From: Zwartia panacis
GTDB lineage: Bacteria > Pseudomonadota > Gammaproteobacteria > Burkholderiales > Burkholderiaceae_B
Length of the DNA stretch: 64,000 bases
Direction: 5' to 3'
Assembly (NCBI RefSeq): GCF_030410395.1
Contig: NZ_JAUHHF010000007.1
Location: forward strand, 62,001-126,000
The notes beneath the pieces were generated by a model. That model did no database searches. It had not been told where the DNA came from and saw only the letters and a list, made by a program, of their open reading frames with translations. The position numbers were made by a program, and so were the translations under genes. Of this stretch, positions 16,751 through 26,126 are shown piece by piece; the first letter of the stretch is position 1, and each line of letters starts with the position of its first letter.

Positions 16751-17941
16751 TTAAATGATGCCGCGCTCTTTCCATTGAGCCTGTTGTGCTGCATCGATCC
16801 CTAGACCAGTCAAGACCTCCGCAGTGTGCTGACCGAGCTCGGGAGCCGGACGTGTAATCTGTCCAGGGGTTTGACTCAATTTTGGCACAATCCCGGGGAC
16901 TTGTACGGTCGAGCCATCAGGCAAGGTCGCATCAAGAATCATGTCGCGAGCTTGATAATGAGGATCGTGGGCGATATCGGCCGCATCGTAGCTTTTGCCT
17001 GCGGGAACACCTGCTTGATTCATTTTCTCAAGTACGTCATCCAGACTGTGTTGTTCGGTATAAGCCGATATCGCGGCGTCGATCATCTCGGCGTTGGCGG
17101 CTCGTCCAACGTTATTGGCCAGATTCGGATCGGAGGCAAGATCTGTTCGTCCGATGGCCTCCATTAGGCGTTTGTAAATACTGTCGCCATTGCCAGCGAT
17201 CAGGGCGTAGCGTCCATCTTTACACAGGTAAGCATTCGTGGGAACAATCCCTGGCATGCTTGCGCCAGACGGCTGTCGAATCACGCCAAATTTTGAATAC
17301 TCAGGCAACAGACTTTCCATCATGTTGAAAACAGATTCATACAGGGCGACATCGACTTCCTGACCCACGCCACCTTGTTGCTCGCGATGACGCAGTGCCA
17401 TCATGACGCCAATCACCCCATGCAGACCTGAAAGCGTGTCACCAATTGATACGCCCACGCGCACGGGGGGACGACCGGGCTCTCCGCTCAGATATCGCAG
17501 GCCACCCATCGCCTCGCCAATGACGCCAAAACCCGGCCTGTCACGATAAGGTCCGGATTGTCCATAACCTGACACACGCAACATAATCAGTTTAGGATTA
17601 ATCGCATGCAAGTCCTTGAATCCGAGTCCCCACTTTTCCATTGCGCCCGGACGGAAGTTTTCAATCAGGATGTCAGCGTCTGCAGCAAGCTTGCGGATCA
17701 CTTCTTGGCCCTCGGGTTGACGCAAGTCAAGCGTCACCGAGCGTTTGTTACGCGCATGCGCCGCCCACCAGACGGACGTGCCCTCATGAAGCAAACGCCA
17801 GGTTCGCAGAGGATCGCCAGTTTTAGGAGGCTCGATTTTAATGACATCGGCTCCAAATTCAGCCAGGATTTTGGAGGCAAAGGGGCCGGCAATCAGTTGG
17901 CCCAGTTCGATGACCCGCAGGCCGCTTAAGGGGAGTGACAT
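16751..17941 (-). CDS. CaiB/BaiF (class III) CoA-transferase
   Basis: 396-residue family III CoA-transferase, which moves CoA between carboxylic acids through an aspartyl-CoA thioester. The N-terminal 'LSGLRVIELGQLIAGPFA', 'VDVALYESVFNMMESL' and the catalytic Asp in 'RVGVSIGDTLSGLHGV' (near residue 168) are intact, and length is normal. It sits between LeuD-like and lyase genes with small gaps (42 and 34 bp). From context a succinyl-CoA:citramalate- or itaconate-type transferase is possible, but the acid substrate cannot be told from these motifs. Confidence 0.92.
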   Translation of the reverse strand: MSLPLSGLRVIELGQLIAGPFASKILAEFGADVIKIEPPKTGDPLRTWRLLHEGTSVWWAAHARNKRSVTLDLRQPEGQEVIRKLAADADILIENFRPGAMEKWGLGFKDLHAINPKLIMLRVSGYGQSGPYRDRPGFGVIGEAMGGLRYLSGEPGRPPVRVGVSIGDTLSGLHGVIGVMMALRHREQQGGVGQEVDVALYESVFNMMESLLPEYSKFGVIRQPSGASMPGIVPTNAYLCKDGRYALIAGNGDSIYKRLMEAIGRTDLASDPNLANNVGRAANAEMIDAAISAYTEQHSLDDVLEKMNQAGVPAGKSYDAADIAHDPHYQARDMILDATLPDGSTVQVPGIVPKLSQTPGQITRPAPELGQHTAEVLTGLGIDAAQQAQWKERGII

Positions 17942-17983
17942 GATGAGGTTTTAAAAATAAAAAATGTCGTCAGGATATTCTGG

Positions 17984-18628
17984 TCAGGGTGCAAGCCAGG
18001 GCTGCTGCTTCTTGTGTTGATCTTCAAAGGCCCGAATCTGATCGCTGTAACCAAGGGTGAGTGCAATTTCATCGACTCCTTTTATCAGGCACTCTTGCCA
18101 GAAGGCATCAATTTCAAACTGAAGTACTTCTTTGAAATGTGTACTGGATATTTGCCGATTTTTCAGGTCGATCGCGATATGAAGATCCGCGGAACTGTCG
18201 AGTTTTTGCGCATGAGTTTGAGAAGAATGTAAAAGTCCATGACGTAAAGACTGAAGCGTATCGGCAGGTAATACGATAGGCAACACACCATTTTTTAGAC
18301 AATTATTGTAAAAAATATCGCCAAAACTGGGTGCCAGGATGGCTTGTATGCCAAAGTCAACCATCGCATACACCGCAGCCTCGCGCGAGGATCCGCAGCC
18401 AAAATTTTCATCACACACCAAAATGCTCGCGTGCTCAAAAACGGGTTGATTCAGAATGAAGTCTCGTCGAGGCTGATGCGCGTTGTCAAAGCGCAAGTCG
18501 TAAAAAAGGTAATCGGCATATTCACCCCGTTTCTTTTTGAGAAAGCGCGCGGGAATAATTTGATCTGTATCGATATTACGGCCCTCAAGCGGGATGGCAA
18601 TGCCGTTGAGTTCAAGCAATGGTTTCAT
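17984..18628 (-). CDS. leuD: 3-isopropylmalate dehydratase-type small subunit (LeuD family)
   Basis: 214-residue swivel-domain subunit of the aconitase superfamily. Hallmarks: 'EGRNIDTDQIIPARFLKK' at the start and 'NFGCGSSREAAVYAMVDFGIQAILAPSFGDIFYNNCLKNGVLPI' region in the middle (substrate-specificity loop and active-site serine). It overlaps the large-subunit gene by four bases (ATGA), as expected for a heterodimer. No leuB lies nearby; the neighbours are CoA-transferase and lyase genes, so the hydratase may act on a methyl-branched C5 dicarboxylate instead of isopropylmalate. Confidence 0.9.
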   Translation of the reverse strand: MKPLLELNGIAIPLEGRNIDTDQIIPARFLKKKRGEYADYLFYDLRFDNAHQPRRDFILNQPVFEHASILVCDENFGCGSSREAAVYAMVDFGIQAILAPSFGDIFYNNCLKNGVLPIVLPADTLQSLRHGLLHSSQTHAQKLDSSADLHIAIDLKNRQISSTHFKEVLQFEIDAFWQECLIKGVDEIALTLGYSDQIRAFEDQHKKQQPWLAP

Positions 18629-20052
18629 GAGGATATCCTTGAGAGCATTGGACGCACATCAGTCAGATGTCCGGTGATGGCGGCAGCCGCGACCATGGCA
18701 GGGCTCATGAGATGTGTTTTGACATTTGGACCTTGACGACCGACAAAGTTTCTATTCGATGTCGAAGCAATCCGCTCGCCTGCTGGTGCGGTGTCACCAT
18801 TGACGCCCACGCACATTGAACAGCCAGGTTCTCTCCACTCAAGTCCTGCTTGTTTGAATATTTTGTCCAGTCCTTCTTGTTCCGCTGCGCGTTTGACCTC
18901 CATCGATCCCGCGACAACGATTCCAGGAACCTGCGCGCGCGCGCCTTTGAGCACTTGAGCGGCGCTGCGCAAGTCTGCAAGTCTTGCGTTTGTGCATGAT
19001 CCGATAAAGATCCTGTCGATTTTGATCGTGCTCAGTGGGGTACCTGGTGTGAGTGCCATATAGTCCAGTGCGTCTATCATTGACTGACGCATCGCAGGAT
19101 TTTTTGCTTTTTCTGGATCGGGCACAAAAGATGTGATGGGAAGGGCTGCTTCCGGACTCGTCCCCCATGTCACCATTGGACTCAGGGATCCAAGGTCAAC
19201 TTCGATCTCTCTGTCCCAGGTGCAAGCCGGATCAGATTGCAGCGCACGCCATTGCGCAAGCGCCTGATCCCATTCGTGCTGCTTTGGAGCGAAAGGGCGT
19301 CCGTGCAGATATTCAAATACCAGATCATCAGGAGCCATGAGACCAAAACGCGCGCCAGCCTCAATAGACATGTTGCACATTGTTAGACGATCTTCAAGCG
19401 TTAGGGTGCTCAGGCCGGGACCCGCATATTCAATAGCATGCCCAGTTGCGCCGGAGGATCCAATCTGGGCGATGATCGCCAGGATAATGTCTTTACCTGT
19501 CACACCTGCTTGAGGGGCGCCTGTCAGCCATACCCGTAAGCCTAGTGGCTTGGTTTGCCAGAGAGACTGGGTCGCCAGCACATGCGTGCTCTCGGACTGC
19601 CCAATGCCAAAGGCCAGCGCGCCGAATGCGCCATGCGTGGAGGTATGGCTATCGCTGCAGGTCAGCGTCGCGCCCGGGAGCGTGATGCCTTGTTCAGGCC
19701 CCATCACATGAACAATGCCCTGCCGGGCATCGTGGATGGGAAAATAGTTGGCACCACTCCATTGCATGTTGCTTTCGAAACGCGTGATCATTTCCGTGAT
19801 TTCAGGCGTGGAGGCATCTTGAGGGTCGCGACTGATTGTTGGAACGTAGTGGTCTGCCACACCGAAAATTTGATGTGGATGACGCACGGTCAACCCTCGA
19901 TCTTTTAGAGCGCTGAAAGCGTGAAATGATCCCTCGTGGATCATGTGCCGGTCTATGTAAATCAAAGAAGGACCGGATTCACGTTCCACAATTAAATGTT
20001 TACGCCAAATTTTCTCAAATAAAGAGAGTGGTGAACCTGCTGGTGAGACCAT
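18625..20052 (-). CDS. leuC: 3-isopropylmalate dehydratase-type large subunit (LeuC family)
   Basis: About 475-residue iron-sulfur hydratase subunit. The three [4Fe-4S] cysteines are present: one in 'IFIGSCTNARLADLR' and two in 'PGCSMCVG'. 'CSDSHTSTHGAFGALAFGIGQSE' and 'NRNFVGRQG' also match the family. I prefer the ATG at 20052, which has an AGGA nine bases upstream and gives the usual 'LFEKIWRKHLI' N-terminus; an ATG at 20070 adds six residues but has no ribosome site. Probably a second, specialised copy of LeuC: leuB and asd, its usual neighbours in leucine synthesis, are absent. Confidence 0.92.
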   Translation of the reverse strand: MVSPAGSPLSLFEKIWRKHLIVERESGPSLIYIDRHMIHEGSFHAFSALKDRGLTVRHPHQIFGVADHYVPTISRDPQDASTPEITEMITRFESNMQWSGANYFPIHDARQGIVHVMGPEQGITLPGATLTCSDSHTSTHGAFGALAFGIGQSESTHVLATQSLWQTKPLGLRVWLTGAPQAGVTGKDIILAIIAQIGSSGATGHAIEYAGPGLSTLTLEDRLTMCNMSIEAGARFGLMAPDDLVFEYLHGRPFAPKQHEWDQALAQWRALQSDPACTWDREIEVDLGSLSPMVTWGTSPEAALPITSFVPDPEKAKNPAMRQSMIDALDYMALTPGTPLSTIKIDRIFIGSCTNARLADLRSAAQVLKGARAQVPGIVVAGSMEVKRAAEQEGLDKIFKQAGLEWREPGCSMCVGVNGDTAPAGERIASTSNRNFVGRQGPNVKTHLMSPAMVAAAAITGHLTDVRPMLSRISS

Positions 20053-20093
20053 GTCAGAAATCCTGGGCATTCATGTAAATCGTTGTTGGGTCG

Positions 20094-21062
20094 TCAAGCT
20101 TTTTCATGGCCGGTAGGCGATACCGCTGTGATATTTTTGTCCGTGCGAGATGGCACTGGATCGATGTGAGTCAAAAGATTCAATACACGATGACGCTGCA
20201 TCACGGCTTGACGGGCGGCTAAACCAATGTCGTGACCGGCCTCTACAGAAATATATGCATCGACTTCGATGTGGGCATCCACCAGAATCATATCCCCCAT
20301 TTTCCGAGTCCGAACATCATGCACGCCGAGGACGCCCGGAGTTTGTAGAAGCGTGGCTGAAATGGCCGAGACCTCTTGCTCGTCTGCAGAGCGATCCATT
20401 AAATCGTGGAAGGCCGTTGAGCCGAAACTCCACCCCATTTTTCCAACCATCAGGGCGACAATGAGCGCTGCGATCGGATCGAGCAGGGGATACCCCGCAA
20501 GGTTGCCGATAATACCGACCGCGACCACCAACGAGGATGCTGCATCCGAGCGTGCGTGCCATGCATTGGCCACCAGCATGCTGGATTTCACTTGCTTGGC
20601 GATTTTGAGCATGTAACGGAACAAAAGCTCTTTCGATATCAGTGCTAAACCTACAAGCCAGAGTGCGGCACCATGCACAGTCGGAATATCTTCAGGATGG
20701 TTGAGTTTTTCAAACGCGGCCCACAGCATTCCAACGGCCACCATGATTAACAGAACACCAATCACCATTGACGCTGCAGTTTCGAAGCGTTGATGCCCGT
20801 AAGGATGATCTTGATCGGCGTCTTTTTTGCTGTGATGGCTGGCGAATAGAACGACAAAGTCACTCACAAGGTCTGAGAGCGAGTGGATGCCGTCCGCAAT
20901 CAGCGCTTGCGACTTCGCGAAGATACCTACTACGATTTGAGCCGAGGAAAGGGCAATGTTTACAAATACACTGACCCAGGTGCTTCGTTTGGCCGCTGCA
21001 GCCCGTTCTTCAACGGTAAACGCGGTGTCCTCACTGTCATCGTGGAGGTCGGATGGGTTCAT
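20094..21062 (-). CDS. Cation diffusion facilitator family metal efflux protein
   Basis: 322-residue CDF transporter exporting divalent metal ions from the cytoplasm by proton antiport. About six transmembrane helices; metal-site motifs HxxxD occur in helix II ('ADGIHSLSD') and helix V ('AWHARSD'), and the short basic loop includes 'DHPYGHQRFE'. The C-terminal cytoplasmic domain (about 225-300) has the expected 'VLGVHDVRTRKMGDMILVDAHIEVD'. The HxxxD/HxxxD pairing is more often seen in zinc/cadmium carriers than in manganese ones, so zinc is the best guess. Same strand as leuC, ending 41 bp before it. Confidence 0.92.
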   Translation of the reverse strand: MNPSDLHDDSEDTAFTVEERAAAAKRSTWVSVFVNIALSSAQIVVGIFAKSQALIADGIHSLSDLVSDFVVLFASHHSKKDADQDHPYGHQRFETAASMVIGVLLIMVAVGMLWAAFEKLNHPEDIPTVHGAALWLVGLALISKELLFRYMLKIAKQVKSSMLVANAWHARSDAASSLVVAVGIIGNLAGYPLLDPIAALIVALMVGKMGWSFGSTAFHDLMDRSADEQEVSAISATLLQTPGVLGVHDVRTRKMGDMILVDAHIEVDAYISVEAGHDIGLAARQAVMQRHRVLNLLTHIDPVPSRTDKNITAVSPTGHEKA

Positions 21063-21101
21063 GTCGTGGTCTCAATGTGTCTGTTTGGGTGAACGCGTGC
21101 A

Positions 21102-22367
21102 TTAAAAACGTTGCGCACTAAAAGGTGCGAGCGAAATTTCAGGGGTTGCATGGGTTGCCAGTTGTGCGACTAATCGACCTGTCCGGGCGGAGCTCACGAG
21201 TCCAATGTGACCATGTCCGTAGGCATGAATGATGTCTGCGCAACCAGAGGCCAGTCCAATGCATGGCAGACCGTCAGGTGTGCTGGGGCGACGACCCATC
21301 CAGATCGTGACGCGCGCATCGTCCAGATTGGTTGGTAGTTTTGGATAGAGTGCGGCGAGGTGTTTGCGCAAAATCTCCGCACGTCGCCAATCGGGAACGT
21401 CATCGGTCTCGGCGATCTCGACCTGACCCGCGACTCGCAGTCCTTGCTCCATACTGGTGACAATCACTTTTCGGTCCGCAAACATGGTGGGCGTCCTGGG
21501 ACCGGCTTCGGGTGACTGGATCACGGCATGGTAGCCACGCTCGGACTCAAGCGGGACACGGTCGCCGGCAAGACGCGCCAGTTCTTTGGAGCGTATGCCG
21601 CCCGCGATGACAGACTTGTCACAAGTGACTTCACCCACGTCGGTGAGAACACTTTTGAGCTGACCGCGCTCGATCCGGAATCCAGTCGCACGGGCTCGGA
21701 TGAACTGCGCGCCCCGCGAGAGAGCATGCTCGATGAGCCCGGCTGTATAAGCCCCTGGGTTGCGACAGCTGCCCGTTTCCGGAACTAACACGCCAAAGGT
21801 ATAGCGTCGGTCAAGATCAGGCTCAAGCGCAGCGAGTGCAGAGGCATCAAGTTCTTGCCATTCAATGCCTTCCTTTTTACGGATTTTCCAGGCTTTCTCA
21901 TCCTGTTTAAAGTGATCCTTAGATAGATAGGCGTGTAGTAGACCCGTCCGGACAATCAGATGGCCTAGGCCTGCTTGGTTGGCCATTTCTTGATGCAAAC
22001 CCGGAGCTCCGGCTAATAGACTGCGCAAGGCAACAGCGGTACGTTCGATTTTTGTGTAGTTGGAGGCCGCACTCAAATACCGCGTCAGCCAGGGAAGTGC
22101 GCGAGGGAAATACTTCCATCGGATCGCGAGTGGTCCAAGCGGATCTGCCAGCCATTTGGGGACACTTTTCCATGCACCGGGCGTGGCAGGAGGCAGGACA
22201 GAATGAGAAGACAGCCAACCTGCATTGCCAAAGCTTGCGGCTTGCTGATCACCGGGACGCTCTGGCTCAATCAGCGTGACCCGCAGACCGGCATTGAGGC
22301 ATTGATAAGCGCTCGCCGCCCCGATAATGCCAGCACCGATGATGACAACGTGGTCTTTGCGATTCAT
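21102..22367 (-). CDS. FAD-dependent D-amino-acid dehydrogenase-like oxidoreductase (DadA paralogue)
   Basis: 421-residue DAO-family flavoprotein. N-terminal dinucleotide-binding motif 'VVIIGAGIIGAASAYQCLNAG' with 'IEPERPGDQQAASFGNAGWLS', and the C-terminal FAD stretch 'WMGRRPSTPDGLPCIG...YGHGHIGLVSSA'. Distinct in sequence from the dadA at 43362-44657, so its substrate probably differs; oxidation of a D-amino or secondary amino acid with electrons passed to quinones is the family role. Followed 39 bp later by the CDF gene. Confidence 0.88.
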   Translation of the reverse strand: MNRKDHVVIIGAGIIGAASAYQCLNAGLRVTLIEPERPGDQQAASFGNAGWLSSHSVLPPATPGAWKSVPKWLADPLGPLAIRWKYFPRALPWLTRYLSAASNYTKIERTAVALRSLLAGAPGLHQEMANQAGLGHLIVRTGLLHAYLSKDHFKQDEKAWKIRKKEGIEWQELDASALAALEPDLDRRYTFGVLVPETGSCRNPGAYTAGLIEHALSRGAQFIRARATGFRIERGQLKSVLTDVGEVTCDKSVIAGGIRSKELARLAGDRVPLESERGYHAVIQSPEAGPRTPTMFADRKVIVTSMEQGLRVAGQVEIAETDDVPDWRRAEILRKHLAALYPKLPTNLDDARVTIWMGRRPSTPDGLPCIGLASGCADIIHAYGHGHIGLVSSARTGRLVAQLATHATPEISLAPFSAQRF

Positions 22368-22549
22368 GGTGAACTTTGAATAAAGATTGAAGTAAATAGC
22401 GCAAAGTTATTTGTGTTTTAAAGAGAAAACATCGTAGCATCAAGGGCTGTTCGCGTCAGTGCGCACTCCGGTATGATCTGATTTTCTATTTTCGCCCCGA
22501 GCTTTGTCTTTGAGGGCTTTTGTGGGCACCAGCCCGGGATCTGATAATC

Positions 22550-23473
22550 ATGAAAGCTGTTTTTATTGATGCAAGTGCCACTCTGGGTGATGTAGCTGAA
22601 CGTTTGCACCAAGCCGACGACATCCCACTGCTCGTGAACCGCCAGGTGGATATCACTCCTGAGCAAATTCCCGCAGTGATGGGGGATGCCGAGATCTTGA
22701 TCGTCGACCACACTGCCGTCCCCACCGCGATCGCCAAGCAGTGCAAGGGTCTCAAGCATGTCGTATTCCTGGGTACTGGTGCCAGGTCCTATATGAATCC
22801 GGAGGAACTGGCTGAAATAGGCATTGAAGTGCACATTATCAAAGGTTACGGCGATACAGCGGTAGCCGAATGCGCGTTTGCGCTGATGTGGGCCAGCGCC
22901 AAGGGCTTTGCCCGCATGGACCGTGAAATGCGCGCGGGTAACTGGTTGCGTACTGAGGCGGTTCAGCTCACAGGTAAAACGCTAGGATTGATAGGCTTTG
23001 GCGGAATTGCAGCCGAAATGGCACGATTGGCGCTGGGCGCCGGCATGAAGGTGCTTGCTTGGAATCGAACACCCAAGACCTGCCCTGGTGTCTCTTTCGT
23101 GTCGCTTGAAGAGTTGCTGGCGCAGAGTCAGGTGATTTCCTTGCATTTGTTGCTCAATGACGAGACGAGAGGATTCATCTCCCGCGCGCGTATTGCTCAA
23201 ATGAAAGATGGTGTGATTTTGGTCAATACAGCCCGTGGTGCCGTCATCGACGAACAAGCCATGATCGATGCCTTAAGTTCGGGCAAGATTGCGCATGCCG
23301 GGCTCGATGTGTTTGAAATCGAGCCCTTGCCAAAGGACCATCCCTTCACCAAGATTGAAAATGTCACACTTTCAGCGCATTCTGCCTTTAGAACGCCCGA
23401 GGCGAGTGACAACTTGATCGAAGCATCTTTAAACCACTGTCGCCGAATTTCGGGGCAGGGCACACAGCGTTAA
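22550..23473 (+). CDS. D-isomer-specific 2-hydroxyacid dehydrogenase
   Basis: 307-residue NAD(P)-dependent dehydrogenase of the D-2-hydroxyacid family. Rossmann motif 'LGLIGFGGIAAEMARLALGAG', and catalytic Arg in 'VNTARGAVIDEQAMIDAL', Glu in 'DVFEIEPLPKDHP' and His in 'LSAHSAFRTPEA' are all present. The ATG at 22550 gives the normal N-terminus 'MKAVFIDASATLG'; upstream in-frame codons look non-coding. Followed ten bases later by a Bug-type binding protein, suggesting joint use of an imported hydroxy- or keto-acid, which is inference. Confidence 0.9.
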   Translation: MKAVFIDASATLGDVAERLHQADDIPLLVNRQVDITPEQIPAVMGDAEILIVDHTAVPTAIAKQCKGLKHVVFLGTGARSYMNPEELAEIGIEVHIIKGYGDTAVAECAFALMWASAKGFARMDREMRAGNWLRTEAVQLTGKTLGLIGFGGIAAEMARLALGAGMKVLAWNRTPKTCPGVSFVSLEELLAQSQVISLHLLLNDETRGFISRARIAQMKDGVILVNTARGAVIDEQAMIDALSSGKIAHAGLDVFEIEPLPKDHPFTKIENVTLSAHSAFRTPEASDNLIEASLNHCRRISGQGTQR

Positions 23474-23483
23474 GGAGATCTTT

Positions 23484-24476
23484 ATGCGCCAGGTACTCAA
23501 AAAAGTCACTCTCGCACTGGTAGCTTCTGCGGCCTGTTCGGTTGCGATCGCACAGGCTGATAAATGGCCTTCGCGTTCAATTACGATCGTCGGAGGATTT
23601 CCCAATGGTTCTGGCGTGGATATTTACGCGCGCAAAATTGGTGAGGCTCTGACTGCCGCCTGGAATGTTCCGGTCGTCGTGGATGCGAAAACAGGTGCGG
23701 GTGGGAATATCGCGTCGGATATGGTGGCACGCGCCCAGCCTGATGGTTATACGTATTTGTTTGGCACAGCAGGTACGCATGCCATCAACCCTGCGTTGTA
23801 CAAGAAACTCAGTTTTGACGTTGAAAATGACTTTACCCGGATTGCCATTTTGGGCGATGTGCCGAATGTCCTGTTGATTAATCCAAAAAAGCATCCTGAC
23901 ATCAAAACATGTGCTGATTTGCTCAAACTGATGCGAGATAAACCCGGCACTTTGAATTACGGCTCCACGGGCAACGGCGCTTCAACGCATTTGGCTGGCG
24001 CGCAGTTTGCCAGTGCAGCTAAAGTTGATATGGTCCATGTGCCTTACCGTGGACAAGGTCCCGCCATGACGGCTTTACTGGGTGGGGATGTGGATATGTT
24101 TTTTAATCAAAGCGCGCCTGCCATCGCCTCAGTCAAGGGAGGGCGGACAATCGCTTTGGCGGTCACGAGCCCAACCAGGCTCAGCGCCTTGCCAGATGTG
24201 CCGACAGTTGCCGAGGCATGTAATTTGCCAGGTTTTGTGAGCACAACATGGTATGGTTTGTTCGGTCCGGCCAAGTTGCCAGCAGATATTTCGGCAAAGA
24301 TGAGTGCTGAAATTGTAAAAATCGTCTCGACGCCTGAGTTTAAAGCATGGTTGACAGACACCCAGGGCATCACGCCTGCCGCTGATCCAAGTCCGGCTGC
24401 TTTTGCCCGTATCCACAAAGAAGATCTCAAGAAATGGGCGGAAATCGTGAAAATTTCAGGCGCGCAGGTCGACTGA
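23484..24476 (+). CDS. Bug-family (tripartite tricarboxylate transporter) substrate-binding protein
   Basis: 330-residue periplasmic protein. A signal peptide is visible (residues 1-24, cleavage likely after 'SVAIAQA'), then the Bug fold with 'WPSRSITIVGGFPNGSGVDIYARKIG', 'GNIASDMVARAQPDGYTYLFGT' and 'VPYRGQGPAMTALLGGDVDMFF'. Bug proteins bind organic acids and related solutes, in some cases with a TctAB permease; none is encoded here, as is common for this expanded family in Bordetella relatives. Probably co-transcribed with the hydroxyacid dehydrogenase before it. Confidence 0.92.
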   Translation: MRQVLKKVTLALVASAACSVAIAQADKWPSRSITIVGGFPNGSGVDIYARKIGEALTAAWNVPVVVDAKTGAGGNIASDMVARAQPDGYTYLFGTAGTHAINPALYKKLSFDVENDFTRIAILGDVPNVLLINPKKHPDIKTCADLLKLMRDKPGTLNYGSTGNGASTHLAGAQFASAAKVDMVHVPYRGQGPAMTALLGGDVDMFFNQSAPAIASVKGGRTIALAVTSPTRLSALPDVPTVAEACNLPGFVSTTWYGLFGPAKLPADISAKMSAEIVKIVSTPEFKAWLTDTQGITPAADPSPAAFARIHKEDLKKWAEIVKISGAQVD

Positions 24477-24530
24477 GTTTGTGAGTATTTGGCATCGACG
24501 GGCGAGGTAAAAGTGCTTTAGAATCCGACG

Positions 24531-26126
24531 ATGCTTTCATCTCACACCGTTTTCTTAAAATTGTGGCTCCTCAGACGTATTTTCCTAGTCTTTGGAGCCA
24601 TTTCTGTTTCCGGCTGCATGGTGGGACCTGACTTTCAGGCTCCTGAGACTAAACTGCAAGCCCAGTTCAGTGATCCCCAAAAGACTGAATTCACGGAACC
24701 GATTCCGACCTCTCTGGAAGGGGCGCCCAACCCTGTGCGATGGTGGGCAGGATTTAATGATCCAACTTTGACAGATTTGCTGGCTCGCGCCGCGAGAGAC
24801 AACTTGTCCCTTCAGCGTGCGGCCATACGGATTTATCAGGCGCGTTCCCAGCTCGGCGTAGCAGATGCCAGCCTGTTACCAACCGTGGGACTGAGTGGCG
24901 GCGCTGCGCGTAGCGATCAGCCCAATGCCTTGACGCAGTTTCTCAATATTTCCTCTGTTTCCACTACGCAAAATTTAGTCGTTCAGGCGAATTGGGAAAT
25001 TGATTTTTGGGGTAAATATCGTCGCGGCATTGAAAGTACAGCTTCCTCACTGTTTTCGACCACCGCGGCCTACTATGCCGCGGACGTTTCGCTCGCCGCG
25101 GATGTGGCAAATACCTACATCACGATTCGCAATTACCAGTCTCTGATCCGCGTGGCGCGCGCCAACCTTGCCTTGCAGGCAGAAAGTTTGCGTATCGCCT
25201 CATCCCGGTTTAAAAATGGTGCGACTTCCTTACTGGATCTCAGTCAGGCCGAGTCGCAGTACGAGCAGACTAAATCTGAGATTCCGACTTTGATTTCAGC
25301 GCTGAAAAATGCTGAATATGCCATGAGTATTTTGCTTGGCGAGACTCCGGATTTTTATGAAAAAACCTATGGCAAAACAACGGGTACTTTGCAGCCTCCC
25401 AAGTCGTTGCAAGTCGGGATCCCGAAGGATCTGTTGCGTCGTCGTCCGGATGTGTTGCAAGCCGAGTACGCAGCGGCCGCCCAGTCCGCATTGATTGGGG
25501 TCAATACCGCAGCGTTATACCCAAGCTTCTCGTTGAGCGGATATTTCGGTTTCCAAAATGTCTCGGTGAATAACGTCAGTCAATCCAGCTTATTCTCCTG
25601 GGACAACCGGACGGCTTCGATTGGAGGGAGCTTTATGTTCCCGCTTTTTTATCGCGGCGCCATCATTGACCAGATCCGCGTACAGGATGCGGTGTTCCAA
25701 AGTAGCGTATTAGCTTATCAAAATCAGGTTTTACAAGCTCAAAAAGAAGTTGAACAAGCACTCACTGCGATTTCTACGACACGTAGTTCGACTGAAGACC
25801 TTAAAAAATCGGTCGCCGCAGCGCAGCGCGCCGCCACGCTGGCCTTGGACCGTTACAAAGCGGGACAAAATGACTACAACACTGTGATCGTGGCCCAGCA
25901 GCAACTTTTGCAAGTGCAAAACAGTTTGGTCCAGACACAAACAAACAATCTTCTTGGCTACGTTGCCGCTTTCAAGGCGCTTGGAGGAGGCTGGTCAGGT
26001 GAGTTCGCTGTGCCTGCCTTGCCCCCCGCCATGGTCAAGCAGATGCAGGAGAGAACAAATTGGGGCGATGCCTTGGCGAATCCTGCCGAGCCACGCCTAG
26101 TGAAGTCTAGTGAGACGATTCAATGA
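24531..26126 (+). CDS. Outer-membrane efflux lipoprotein, NodT/OprM family
   Basis: 531-residue outer-membrane channel of a tripartite efflux pump. Lipoprotein signal with lipobox 'SVSGC' and acylation at C29, then the typical 'MVGPDFQAPE' mature start. Two TolC-type repeats are seen, with periplasmic helical segments such as 'AIRIYQARSQLGVADASLLPTVGLSGG' and 'GIPKDLLRRRPDVLQAEYAAAAQSALIGVNTAALYPSFSLSG'. Longer than OprM by some 40 residues at the C-terminus. Its stop overlaps the adaptor gene start by four bases. First gene of the pump operon, an order opposite to mexAB-oprM. Confidence 0.93.
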   Translation: MLSSHTVFLKLWLLRRIFLVFGAISVSGCMVGPDFQAPETKLQAQFSDPQKTEFTEPIPTSLEGAPNPVRWWAGFNDPTLTDLLARAARDNLSLQRAAIRIYQARSQLGVADASLLPTVGLSGGAARSDQPNALTQFLNISSVSTTQNLVVQANWEIDFWGKYRRGIESTASSLFSTTAAYYAADVSLAADVANTYITIRNYQSLIRVARANLALQAESLRIASSRFKNGATSLLDLSQAESQYEQTKSEIPTLISALKNAEYAMSILLGETPDFYEKTYGKTTGTLQPPKSLQVGIPKDLLRRRPDVLQAEYAAAAQSALIGVNTAALYPSFSLSGYFGFQNVSVNNVSQSSLFSWDNRTASIGGSFMFPLFYRGAIIDQIRVQDAVFQSSVLAYQNQVLQAQKEVEQALTAISTTRSSTEDLKKSVAAAQRAATLALDRYKAGQNDYNTVIVAQQQLLQVQNSLVQTQTNNLLGYVAAFKALGGGWSGEFAVPALPPAMVKQMQERTNWGDALANPAEPRLVKSSETIQ

